NCBI GenBank assembly: GCA_036498945.1
Contig: DASYEQ010000031.1
Coordinates: forward strand, 50,048-114,047
Origin: JAQGMJ01 sp036498945
Lineage (GTDB): Bacteria; Pseudomonadota; Gammaproteobacteria; Burkholderiales; JAEUOS01
DNA length: 64,000 nucleotides
Direction: 5' to 3'
Below are positions 1 through 7,218 of this stretch, one piece after another. Numbering within the stretch: position 1 is the stretch's first letter; each line of letters starts with the position of its first letter. The notes under the pieces are model-generated. The model searched no databases and was not told where the DNA came from. It was given only the letters and a program-made list of their open reading frames with translations. The position numbers and the translations under genes are program-made.

Positions 1-23
1 CGGCCTTTTTCGTGTAGTTCAAA

Positions 24-98
24 GAAGAAATCATCTGGCTTTGCCAGCGATTTCTTCCACTATAAAACCAGGCAAAAGTAGGTTTTTACTTTTGCCTG
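24..98 (-). repeat. Two-hairpin intergenic element, copy A (after gabD)
   Basis: Two hairpins follow the gabD stop codon (100-102). HP2 (69-98) pairs CAGGCAAAAGTA with TACTTTTGCCTG around a 6-nt loop and ends one base from the stop. HP1 (24-57) pairs GAAGAAATC with GATTTCTTC and, inside, CTGGC with GCCAG around TTT. Read in the gabD direction, HP1 is followed by a short T-rich tail, so it could act as a terminator. Four similar elements occur in this window, always in the order stop, HP2, HP1. Confidence 0.75.
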
Positions 99-99
99 A

Positions 100-1581
100 T
101 CAGACGCTCATACAAAGGTATTTGACGACCATGTACTCTTCCATGCCTTGCTTCGCGCCTTCGCGGCCCAGACCGGATTGCTTGACGCCACCGAAGGGCG
201 CCACCTCGGTGGAGATCAGGCCGGTGTTGATGCCCACCATGCCGTACTCCAGGCCCTCGGCGACTTTCCACACGCGCGACAGGTTGGTCGAGTAGAAATA
301 AGCGGCGAGACCGAACTCGGTATCGTTCGCCAGCTTCACCACCTCGGCATCGTCCTTGAAGCGGAACAGCGGTGCCACCGGGCCGAAGGTTTCTTCGCGG
401 AAAATCTTCATTTCGGGCGTGACGTTCTTCAGCACGGTGGGTTCGAAGAAGGTGCCGCCGAGTGCCGGCTGCTTGCCGCCGATCAGCGCGGTGGCGCCCT
501 TGGCTTGCGCGTCGGCCACGTGCGCCTGCACCTTTTCCAGCGCCGGCTTGTCGATCAAGGGACCGGTGGTCACGCCCTCGCCGAAGCCGTCGCCGACTTT
601 GAGTTTCGCCACCGCGGCCACCAGCTTCTCGGCGAACGCGTCGTACACCTTGTCCTGCACGAACACGCGGTTGGCGCAGACGCAGGTCTGGCCGGCGTTG
701 CGGTACTTGGAGATGATGGCGCCTTCGACCGCCTTGTCGAGGTCCGCATCGTCGAACACGATGAAGGGCGCGTTGCCGCCCAGTTCCAGCGACATCTTCT
801 TGATGGTGGAAGCCGACTGCTTCATCAGGATGCGGCCGACTTCGGTCGAGCCGGTGAAGCTCACCTTGCGCACCAGTGGGTTGGTGGTGAGCTCGAGACC
901 GATGGCGGGTGTGTGCTCAAGGTCGGCAGTGACCACCTGCAGCACGCCCTTGGGCACGCCGGCGCGATGCGCCAGCTCGGCCATGGCAAGCGCGGAATAG
1001 GGCGTCTGCTCGGCGGGCTTGATCACCATGGTGCAGCCGGCTGCCAAGGCAGGAGCGGCCTTGCGGGTGATCATGGCAATCGGGAAATTCCACGGCGTGA
1101 TCGCCGCGCACACGCCCACCGGTTCCTTGAGGGTGACGATGCGCTTGTCGGCCTGGTGGCCGGGAATCACTTCGCCGTAGGCGCGCTTGGCTTCCTCGGC
1201 GAACCATTCGACGAAAGACGCGGCATAGGTGACTTCGCCCTTGGCTTCGGCCAGCGGCTTGCCCTGCTCGGCGGTCATCAGCGCGCCGAGGTCGTCCTGG
1301 TTCGCCATCAGCAGGTCGAACCACTTGTTCAGGATCGTTGCGCGTTCCTTCGCAGTCTTGGCGCGCCACGGGCCCCAGGCGGCATCGGCCGCCTCGATGG
1401 CGCGGCGCACTTCCTTGACCGTGAGGTTGGGCACGTTGCCCAGGATCAGGCCGTTGGAGGGGTTGTTGACGGAGAAGGTGGCCTTGTCTTCGGCATCGAC
1501 CCATTCGCCGTTGATGAACGCCTGTTGCTTGAACAGGGACGGGTCTTTCAGCTTTGGCATGGCGGAAGCTTTTTGCAGCAT
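100..1581 (-). CDS. gabD: NAD(P)-dependent succinate-semialdehyde dehydrogenase
   Basis: Cytosolic aldehyde dehydrogenase that oxidises succinate semialdehyde to succinate, the last step of the GABA shunt and of related catabolic routes. The 493-residue length is normal for GabD. The general-base Glu lies in LELGG (E266) and the nucleophilic Cys in GQTC (C300), both intact, and the cofactor-binding FTGSTEVG segment is present. The start at 1581 is supported by AGGAG a few bases upstream; an internal Met at residue 8 (MPKLKDP) is possible but less well placed. No gabT or gabP is adjacent, so the physiological substrate could be another semialdehyde. It runs leftward into a two-hairpin element that may end its transcript. 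Confidence 0.9.
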   Translation of the reverse strand: MLQKASAMPKLKDPSLFKQQAFINGEWVDAEDKATFSVNNPSNGLILGNVPNLTVKEVRRAIEAADAAWGPWRAKTAKERATILNKWFDLLMANQDDLGALMTAEQGKPLAEAKGEVTYAASFVEWFAEEAKRAYGEVIPGHQADKRIVTLKEPVGVCAAITPWNFPIAMITRKAAPALAAGCTMVIKPAEQTPYSALAMAELAHRAGVPKGVLQVVTADLEHTPAIGLELTTNPLVRKVSFTGSTEVGRILMKQSASTIKKMSLELGGNAPFIVFDDADLDKAVEGAIISKYRNAGQTCVCANRVFVQDKVYDAFAEKLVAAVAKLKVGDGFGEGVTTGPLIDKPALEKVQAHVADAQAKGATALIGGKQPALGGTFFEPTVLKNVTPEMKIFREETFGPVAPLFRFKDDAEVVKLANDTEFGLAAYFYSTNLSRVWKVAEGLEYGMVGINTGLISTEVAPFGGVKQSGLGREGAKQGMEEYMVVKYLCMSV

Positions 1582-1707
1582 GGTGACTCCTGGAAAACGG
1601 ATGGCGTGAGGACAGTCATACCCGCTATAAATGCAGGGTCTTCCCGCATCTCCCTTATAGGGTCCCTCGTCTGGGGTAGCTTATTTTACGCCCGGCGCGC
1701 ATGCCCT

Positions 1708-2481
1708 TCAGCGGCGCAGGCTGGGCAGGCCGATGCCGGTGGCATCGAAGCCGCCATCCACCGCCAGGGTCTGGCCGTTGACGTAGCCGGCCGCGTCGCT
1801 GCACAGGAACCACACCGCGGCGGCGATTTCTTCTTCCAGGCCATAGCGGTTCAGGGGAATGGCGTCATGGTAGTCGGCACGGATGTCGGCGGTATGCACC
1901 TGCTTGGCCATCGCCGTGTCCACCGGCCCCGGAGCCACCGCGTTGACGCGGATGCCGATGTTGCCCAGCTCCGCCGCCTGCTGCTTGGTGAGATGGATCA
2001 CGCCCGCTTTGCTGGTGCCGTAGGCCACGCGCAGGGTGCTGGCGCGCAGGCCGGAGATGGAAGCGATGTTGACGATGCTGCCGCCGCCGTTGCGCAACAT
2101 GACGCGGGCGCAGGCCTGCGCGCACAGGAAGGGGCCGGTGAGGTTGACCGCCAGCACGCGCATCCACTCCTCGGGCGTGGTGTCGAGGAGGGGCTTGAAC
2201 ACCGCGGTGCCGGCGTTGTTCACCAGCGCGTCGATGCGCCCGAAGCGCGCCACCGTCTGATCGATGCTCGCCTGCACCTGGGCCGGGAGGGCGACGTCGC
2301 AGGTAAGCGCCAGCACCGCATCCGCACTACCGAGGGCGGCCGCTGCTTTTTCCAGCGCCGGGCCGTCGATGTCGAGCAGGGCGACGCGATAATCCTGTTC
2401 GAGAAATTTGCGCGCGATGGCCAGGCCGATGCCGCGCGCCGCGCCGGTGATGACCGCAACTTTTTTATCCGGGGCTTGCAT
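1708..2481 (-). CDS. SDR-family NAD(P)-dependent oxidoreductase
   Basis: A classical short-chain dehydrogenase/reductase of 257 residues. The TGAARGIG nucleotide-binding motif is at residues 12-19, NNAG follows in the middle, and the catalytic YGTSK (YxxxK) comes after a catalytic Ser in the NIASIS segment. The C-terminal part has the usual PG substrate-loop start and ends with GQTLAVDGGFD. It starts 21 bp after the stop of the upstream metallo-hydrolase, so the two are probably co-transcribed. The family covers many ketone/alcohol substrates and nothing here fixes one; it resembles FabG or glucose 1-dehydrogenase types. Confidence 0.85.
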   Translation of the reverse strand: MQAPDKKVAVITGAARGIGLAIARKFLEQDYRVALLDIDGPALEKAAAALGSADAVLALTCDVALPAQVQASIDQTVARFGRIDALVNNAGTAVFKPLLDTTPEEWMRVLAVNLTGPFLCAQACARVMLRNGGGSIVNIASISGLRASTLRVAYGTSKAGVIHLTKQQAAELGNIGIRVNAVAPGPVDTAMAKQVHTADIRADYHDAIPLNRYGLEEEIAAAVWFLCSDAAGYVNGQTLAVDGGFDATGIGLPSLRR

Positions 2482-2502
2482 GAGGGTTGGTCTTTCCTTG
2501 GG

Positions 2503-3303
2503 TCAGGGGCGGGGCTCGACGTCCAGGCGCGCGATCCAGCCTTCTTTGCCAGGGCCGGAAGCGGGGTAGCGCTTGAGCACTTCGGGGTCGTGGCCGGGGA
2601 TCACGTATTGCGGCGCATCCGCCAGTTCGCGGCAGCGGCGCCAGCCTTCGACCATCGCGCCGACGTCGAAGACGATGGGGAACAAGCGCTGCTCCTCCAT
2701 GTTGGCGTAGTAGTGGGTGGCATCGGAAGCCAGCACCATCCAGCCGTGTTGGGTCCACACGCGCACGATCTGCAAGCCATCGGTGTGGCCGCCGACGTGG
2801 TGCAGCGTGAGGCCGGGGGCGAGTTCGGTGTCGCCGTTGTAAAACCGTACGCGGCCGCGGTAGACCTCGCGCACCATGGCGGTGATGTCTTCCACCTCGT
2901 AGGCGGCGTTCATCACCGGGCTGGCCATGTGGCGCCCGGTGGCATAGGCCATCTCGCGGTCCTGCAAGTGGAAAACGGCGTTGGGAAAAAGCGCGAAGTT
3001 GCCGATGTGGTCGTAATGCAGGTGGGTCACCACCACGTCTTTCACTTGATCCACCGGCAGGCCCAGCGCCGCCAGGCCTTCGGAGGGGCAGCGCAGGAAT
3101 TCACGCCCGCGCTTGCGCCCGACTGCGGCGGTAAAGCCGCTGTCGATGACGAAGCTGCGCTCGGCGTTGCGCACCAGCCAGACGAAATAGTCCATCGTGC
3201 CGCCGTGCTCGTGCGGGTCGGCGCCGATGAAGTTCTCCCCGGCATGCTTGCGCACCACGGTGGCGTAGCGGATGGCGTAAATCTCGTAGGGGGTGAGGCT
3301 CAC
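2503..3303 (-). CDS. N-acyl-homoserine-lactonase-like metallo-beta-lactamase-fold hydrolase
   Basis: A 266-residue metallo-beta-lactamase-fold hydrolase. The dinuclear metal site is complete: HLHYDHIG (HxHxDH), a later GGHTDG His, SDA with the bridging Asp, and the PGHD His near the C terminus. This pattern and length fit the AttM/AiiA lactonase branch. These enzymes open lactone rings, and some quench acyl-homoserine-lactone signals; activity on signals cannot be told from sequence. Translation starts at GTG (3303) with GGAGA just upstream. It is the first gene of a two-gene operon with the SDR, a pair that would fit lactone opening followed by oxidation (inference). Confidence 0.8.
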   Translation of the reverse strand: MSLTPYEIYAIRYATVVRKHAGENFIGADPHEHGGTMDYFVWLVRNAERSFVIDSGFTAAVGRKRGREFLRCPSEGLAALGLPVDQVKDVVVTHLHYDHIGNFALFPNAVFHLQDREMAYATGRHMASPVMNAAYEVEDITAMVREVYRGRVRFYNGDTELAPGLTLHHVGGHTDGLQIVRVWTQHGWMVLASDATHYYANMEEQRLFPIVFDVGAMVEGWRRCRELADAPQYVIPGHDPEVLKRYPASGPGKEGWIARLDVEPRP

Positions 3304-3616
3304 CTTGTCTCCAACTGGTCATTTATATGTGGCGGACGGCGCCGACCGGATCGGTCGTGTCACCACGAATGTGTTTGCGCCGCCAAAAACCACGGTAAAC
3401 CACGGTAAAAAAACGCGCCGAATCGCGTCCCCATTTTCCCGAACCCTATAAAACCCCATGAATTTCGGAAAAGATGAAACACAAGTGTGTTGGCGGATTA
3501 CGCAGCAGCCGGGACCGCCGCGCGCGCGACGCCGGTCCCGCCTACCAAAGATACGCGAACTTCGCGCCGCGTCAAGCGCCTGGGCGCGCAAGCCAGTCTG
3601 CCGTTAAACTCCGCGC
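3304..3616. promoter_or_regulatory. Divergent intergenic region with a tandem 10-bp repeat
   Basis: A 313-bp gap between the leftward hydrolase and rightward rsmA, so it must hold both promoters. I see no coding sequence. ACCACGGTAA occurs twice in direct tandem (3389-3408), spaced one helical turn, followed by a run of A. That arrangement is typical of a tandem protein-binding site, but no regulator gene is adjacent. No convincing -35/-10 pair could be assigned by eye. Confidence 0.4.
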
Positions 3617-4426
3617 ATGGCCCATATTCCCCGCAAGCGCTTCGGCCAGCATTTCCTGGTCGATCAGGACGTGATCGCCGCCATTGTCGACGCCATCCAC
3701 CCGCAGGCAGCGGAGCTGATGGTGGAGATCGGCCCCGGCCTGGGCGCGCTCACCAAACCCTTGCTGGAGCGCCTGGAGCACCTGCACGTGGTCGAGATCG
3801 ACCGTGACGTCATCGCCAAACTACGCCGCGACTACAGCAACGAGCGCCTGACCATCCACGAGGGTGACGCCCTGAAGTTCGACTTCGGCGTACTCGCCGC
3901 CGGCGACGAGCGCGCCGGCCTGCGCGTGGTCGGCAACCTGCCCTACAACATCTCCACCCCGTTGCTGTTCCACCTCGCTGACTTCGCACCGCGCATCATC
4001 GACTGCACCTTCATGCTGCAGGCGGAAGTGGTCGAGCGCATGGTGTCGCCGCCCGGTGGCAAGGAATACGGGCGCCTGTCGGTGATGCTGCAATACCGCT
4101 TCGAGATGGAGCAGGTGCTGGAAGTGCCGCCGGATGCGTTCGATCCGCCGCCCAAGGTGGACTCCGCCGTGGTGCGCATGGTGCCCAAGCCGGCCGCGGC
4201 GATGCAGGCGCTGAACGTCGAGCGCCTCGGCAAACTCGTCACCCAGGCCTTCAGCCAGCGCCGCAAGGTGCTGCGCAACACCCTGAAAGGCCATGCGACC
4301 GAAGCGCAGATGGAAGCCGCCGGCATCGACGCCCGCGCCCGCGCCGAGGAAATACCGCTGGAGAATTACGTGCGCCTGGCCAATGCGCTGGAAAGCGGGA
4401 CGGTAGGCAAAGCTGCGGCGTCGTAG
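3617..4426 (+). CDS. rsmA: 16S rRNA dimethyladenosine transferase (KsgA)
   Basis: Adenine-N6,N6-dimethyltransferase that modifies two adjacent adenosines at the 3' end of 16S rRNA during small-subunit maturation. The 269-residue length is usual. Family landmarks are KRFGQHFL at the N terminus, the SAM-binding EIGPGLGALT segment, the catalytic NLPYNIS (NxPY) motif, and FDPPPKVDSAVV towards the C terminus. It is the only rightward gene in the 0-14 kb stretch. It converges on gloA, with a two-hairpin element between them. Confidence 0.96.
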   Translation: MAHIPRKRFGQHFLVDQDVIAAIVDAIHPQAAELMVEIGPGLGALTKPLLERLEHLHVVEIDRDVIAKLRRDYSNERLTIHEGDALKFDFGVLAAGDERAGLRVVGNLPYNISTPLLFHLADFAPRIIDCTFMLQAEVVERMVSPPGGKEYGRLSVMLQYRFEMEQVLEVPPDAFDPPPKVDSAVVRMVPKPAAAMQALNVERLGKLVTQAFSQRRKVLRNTLKGHATEAQMEAAGIDARARAEEIPLENYVRLANALESGTVGKAAAS

Positions 4427-4458
4427 CCGTCGCTTTGCTTTTTCGTTGCTTTTCACCC

Positions 4459-4531
4459 AAAAAACCAGCCGGCTCTGCCGGTGATTTTTTGCAGTACAGG
4501 GCGGACAAAAGCAGGGGTGTACTTTTGTCCG
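4459..4531 (-). repeat. Two-hairpin intergenic element, copy B (after gloA)
   Basis: HP2 (4502-4531) pairs CGGACAAAAG with CTTTTGTCCG around the loop CAGGGGTGTA (plus strand) and ends 6 bp from the gloA stop. HP1 (4459-4490) has the core CCGGC-TCT-GCCGG flanked by complementary A and T runs, so it could terminate transcription from both the gloA and rsmA sides. The loop is identical to that of copy C although the arms differ. Confidence 0.75.
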
Positions 4532-4537
4532 GCTTGC

Positions 4538-4924
4538 TCAGTGCGCCTGGATCAGCTCGATCTTGTAGCCGTCCGGGTCTTCGACGAAGGCGATCACGGT
4601 GGCGCCGCCCTTGACCGGGCCGGCTTCACGCGTCACGTTGCCGCCCTTGGCCTTGACCGTCTCGCAGGCCTTGTAAACATCATCCACCTCGAAGGCAGTG
4701 TGGCCGAAGGCGCTACCGAGGTCGTACTTGTCGGTGCCGTAGTTGTAGGTCAGTTCGATCACCGCCTGCTTGTCTTCGGTGTCGTAGCCGACGAAGGCGA
4801 GGGAATACTTCTGGTCGGGGCGGTCAGTGGTGCGCAGCAGTTTCATGCCCATCACTTCCGTATAGAACTTCACCGAGCGGTCCATGTTGCCGACGCGCAG
4901 CATCGTATGCAGCATTCTGGGCAT
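4538..4924 (-). CDS. gloA: Lactoylglutathione lyase (glyoxalase I)
   Basis: Cytosolic metalloenzyme that converts the hemithioacetal of methylglyoxal and glutathione to S-lactoylglutathione. The protein has 128 residues from the ATG at 4924, the usual length, with MLHTMLRVGNMDRS at the start, then MKLLRT, FGHTAFEVDD and a C-terminal PDGYKIELI. The metal ligands (early His, Glu of VIELTYN, His of GHTAFEV, Glu of IELI) are visible. A longer in-frame start at 5017 would run into a two-hairpin element and is rejected; GAAGGAAAAGAC precedes 4924. Confidence 0.93.
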   Translation of the reverse strand: MPRMLHTMLRVGNMDRSVKFYTEVMGMKLLRTTDRPDQKYSLAFVGYDTEDKQAVIELTYNYGTDKYDLGSAFGHTAFEVDDVYKACETVKAKGGNVTREAGPVKGGATVIAFVEDPDGYKIELIQAH

Positions 4925-4949
4925 GTCTTTTCCTTCGCGGTTGGCTAAG

Positions 4950-5020
4950 AATTTCGGCCGGCTTTGCCGGCGAAATTGTTCATTTTGATCCGCTTGAAAG
5001 CAGGGGTGTACTTTCAAGCG
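4950..5020 (-). repeat. Two-hairpin intergenic element, copy C (between YgjP-like gene and gloA)
   Basis: HP2 (4991-5020) pairs CGCTTGAAAG with CTTTCAAGCG around loop CAGGGGTGTA and ends 2 bp from the stop of the upstream gene (5023-5025). HP1 (4950-4977) pairs AATTTCG with CGAAATT outside a GCCGG core. Compared with copy B the loop is unchanged while both arms change together, so pairing is preserved. This copy lies between two co-directional genes. Confidence 0.75.
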
Positions 5021-5022
5021 CC

Positions 5023-5838
5023 CTAAATTTCAGGCAATTCTAATGCGCGGCGCTTGATCTCGTCGCGCGCGGCTTCGTAATCCGGATACAGCTTGCCGAC
5101 GGCGGCCCAGAAGCGCGGGCCGTGGTGCATGTGCTTGATGTGCGCCACTTCGTGGGCGATCACATAATCGATCAGGCGCGGCTCGAAATGGATCATGCGC
5201 CAGTTCAGGCTGATGCGGTACTCCCCCTCGGCCGAGCGCGCGCAGGAGCCCCAGCGGGTGGCGGCCTGGCTGATGCGCAGGTCCGGCACGGCGACGCCGA
5301 AGGCGGCGCAGTAATGCGCCAGACGGGTGAGGAACCAGTCGCGCGCCTGCGCCTTCAGGAGGTCGCGCAGCTTGGCGCGCACCGCGCTTTCCGCTTGCGG
5401 GTTGGGCACGGTGAGGATCAGCAGGTCGTCGAACTTCGCTAGCCCCGCGCGCCCGGGGGCGATCTTCATCGGCCGAGGGAGGCCAAACAGCGGCAGGGGA
5501 TCGGAAAGGCACCACACGCGCGGCAGGTTTTCCGGCCGTTGCCATTCCTTGAGCTTGGCCAGCACCCAGCGGGTGTTGGCATAGATCAGCTTGTCGATCT
5601 CGGCCTGGCTGGCGCGCAGGGGTGCGGCGACGCGCAGGCCGCGGGTGTCGATGGTCAGCCCCAGGGTGCGGCGCTTGGCGGAGCGGCGGATCTGGTAGTC
5701 GATCAGCTGGTTGCCGAGCAGGATGCGCCGCGGCTCTTCCGGCGCCGCCTCTGGCGAGCGCGATTTCGCGCCGCGCACGGGGTCGTCGCCCGCGGGGCTG
5801 CGCAAAAACGGCAGGTCGAGTTGCAAGAAACCGAACAT
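5023..5838 (-). CDS. YgjP/SprT-like (DUF45) zinc metallopeptidase-domain protein
   Basis: A 271-residue protein of the YgjP (DUF45, M48-like) family. The zinc motif HEVAHIKHMHHGPRFW (HExxH followed by a downstream His) is near the C terminus, preceded by RWGSCARSAEGEYRISLNWRM, the conserved RWGSC block. The N terminus carries the usual IDYQIRRSAKRRTLGLTID strand region. The family's cellular role is unclear; a soluble metalloprotease is assumed. The Shine-Dalgarno sequence at the chosen start is weak. The acyltransferase gene lies 27 bp upstream in the same direction. Confidence 0.85.
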   Translation of the reverse strand: MFGFLQLDLPFLRSPAGDDPVRGAKSRSPEAAPEEPRRILLGNQLIDYQIRRSAKRRTLGLTIDTRGLRVAAPLRASQAEIDKLIYANTRWVLAKLKEWQRPENLPRVWCLSDPLPLFGLPRPMKIAPGRAGLAKFDDLLILTVPNPQAESAVRAKLRDLLKAQARDWFLTRLAHYCAAFGVAVPDLRISQAATRWGSCARSAEGEYRISLNWRMIHFEPRLIDYVIAHEVAHIKHMHHGPRFWAAVGKLYPDYEAARDEIKRRALELPEI

Positions 5839-5865
5839 TCGTCGCGTCGGCCAGGTCCTGAAACG

Positions 5866-6621
5866 TCAGGCGGTTTGCGGCTGCTTTTCGGGGGCGTACT
5901 GATGCGGAAACTGGCGCCGCATCTCGGCTTCGATCCACGCCTCCACCTTCGCCATCTGCTCTTCGGCCGTCATGTTATCAGGAGCGATGGCGGGGCCGAT
6001 AGAGACCGTCACCGTGCCCGGCGTCTTGGTCCAGCGCCCGCGCGGCCAGAAGTCGCCGGCGTTGTGCGCGATCGGCACCACCGCCACGCGGGTGGCGACC
6101 GAAAGATAGGTGCCGCCGATCTTGTAGCGCTTTTTCTGCCCCGGCTCGACGCGCGTGCCCTCGGGGAAGAGCACCATGTTCCAGCCGCTTTCCAGCTTTT
6201 TCTTGCCGATGGTGGCGACCTGGTCCAGCGCTTCCTTGCCGCGGGCGCGGTTGATCGGGATCATGTCGCAGAGGGCGATGCCCCAGCCGAAAAACGGGAT
6301 GTAATGCAGCTCCCGCTTGTACACGTAGCACATGTAGGTGAACAGGCCGCGGAACAACAGGGTTTCGTAGCGCGACTGGTGCTTGGCGAGGAAAATCACG
6401 CCGCCGTGGGTTTTGGGGTCCGGCACGTTCTCCCGGCCGATCACCCGGTAATCGATGCCGCAGAACACTTTCGCGCCCCACACCGCCATCTTGGTCCAGA
6501 AGGTGATCAGCAGGTAGCGCCGCGGCATCGGCACAAAGAAGCTGAGGCAGGAAAGGATGCCCCAGGGCGCGACGGTGACGAACAGGTAGATCAGGTAGGC
6601 GATGCTGCGCGCGAGATACAT
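5866..6621 (-). CDS. Lysophospholipid acyltransferase (PlsC-like)
   Basis: A 251-residue membrane-associated acyltransferase of the PlsC family, expected to acylate the sn-2 position of lysophosphatidic acid. An N-terminal hydrophobic stretch (YLARSIAYLIYLFVTVAPW) anchors it. Motif I reads HQSRYE, that is Hx4E rather than the textbook Hx4D; I believe this variant is common in betaproteobacterial members. Motif III FPEGTR is intact. It follows gmhB with a 13-bp gap, so the envelope genes gmhB, this gene and the YgjP-like gene look like one leftward operon. Confidence 0.88.
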   Translation of the reverse strand: MYLARSIAYLIYLFVTVAPWGILSCLSFFVPMPRRYLLITFWTKMAVWGAKVFCGIDYRVIGRENVPDPKTHGGVIFLAKHQSRYETLLFRGLFTYMCYVYKRELHYIPFFGWGIALCDMIPINRARGKEALDQVATIGKKKLESGWNMVLFPEGTRVEPGQKKRYKIGGTYLSVATRVAVVPIAHNAGDFWPRGRWTKTPGTVTVSIGPAIAPDNMTAEEQMAKVEAWIEAEMRRQFPHQYAPEKQPQTA

Positions 6622-6634
6622 CTATTTTCCGGCC

Positions 6635-7168
6635 TTACGCACAGTAATGGGCGGCGACGGCCGCGAGGTCGTCGAACACCAGGGTACCGGGCGGCAGGCC
6701 GCCGGCGGCCAGCGTCTTCAGCCCCTTGCCGGACTTCACCAGCACGGTGTCGCACCTGGCCGCCGCGGCCGCCTGCAAATCGCGCAGCGAATCGCCCACC
6801 ACCGGCACGCCGGCCAGGCTGGTATCGAAGCGCTTGGCGATCTCCAGCAGCATGCCCGGCTTGGGCTTGCGGCAGTCGCATTGCATGTCGGCGGTGTGCG
6901 GGCAGTAGAACACCGCGTCGATCCGCCCGCCCGCCTGCGCCACCACCCGGTGCATCTTCTCGTGCATGGCGTTGAGCGTCGCCATCTCGAACAGGCCGCG
7001 GCCGATGCCCGACTGGTTGGTCGCCACCGCCACGCGGTAGCCGGCATGGTTGAAACGCGCGATGGCCTCGGCGGAGCCCGGCAGCGGGCGCCACTCGGCC
7101 GCGCTCTTGACGAACATGTCCGAGTCTTCGTTGATCACGCCGTCGCGGTCGAGGATGATGAGTTTCAT
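6635..7168 (-). CDS. gmhB: D-glycero-beta-D-manno-heptose-1,7-bisphosphate 7-phosphatase
   Basis: HAD-superfamily phosphatase of ADP-heptose synthesis for the lipopolysaccharide inner core. It has 177 residues from the ATG at 7168, where the HAD motif I LDRDGVIN begins within ten residues; a start at 7222 would add an unrelated basic leader. The zinc-binding loop CPH...CDCRKPKPG, typical of GmhB, is present, as is the HAD motif around GDSLRDLQAA. It lies between glyS and plsC-like, a neighbourhood common in this order. Confidence 0.93.
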   Translation of the reverse strand: MKLIILDRDGVINEDSDMFVKSAAEWRPLPGSAEAIARFNHAGYRVAVATNQSGIGRGLFEMATLNAMHEKMHRVVAQAGGRIDAVFYCPHTADMQCDCRKPKPGMLLEIAKRFDTSLAGVPVVGDSLRDLQAAAAARCDTVLVKSGKGLKTLAAGGLPPGTLVFDDLAAVAAHYCA

Positions 7169-7218
7169 TGCGAAAAGATGCGTCGGGCGGGGCGGGCGCC
7201 CACAAGACGCATCGTAAC

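Noticed and set aside
148..3408. A 1086-codon rightward ORF antisense to gabD, the SDR and the lactonase-like gene
   Set aside because: Its translation is His/Gly/Arg-rich with no domain and lies opposite three well-supported genes. It is a high-GC shadow frame.
4925..5017. N-terminal extension of gloA (start at 5017)
   Set aside because: It would translate through two-hairpin element C; homology begins at MPRMLHTMLRV and a ribosome-binding site precedes that ATG.
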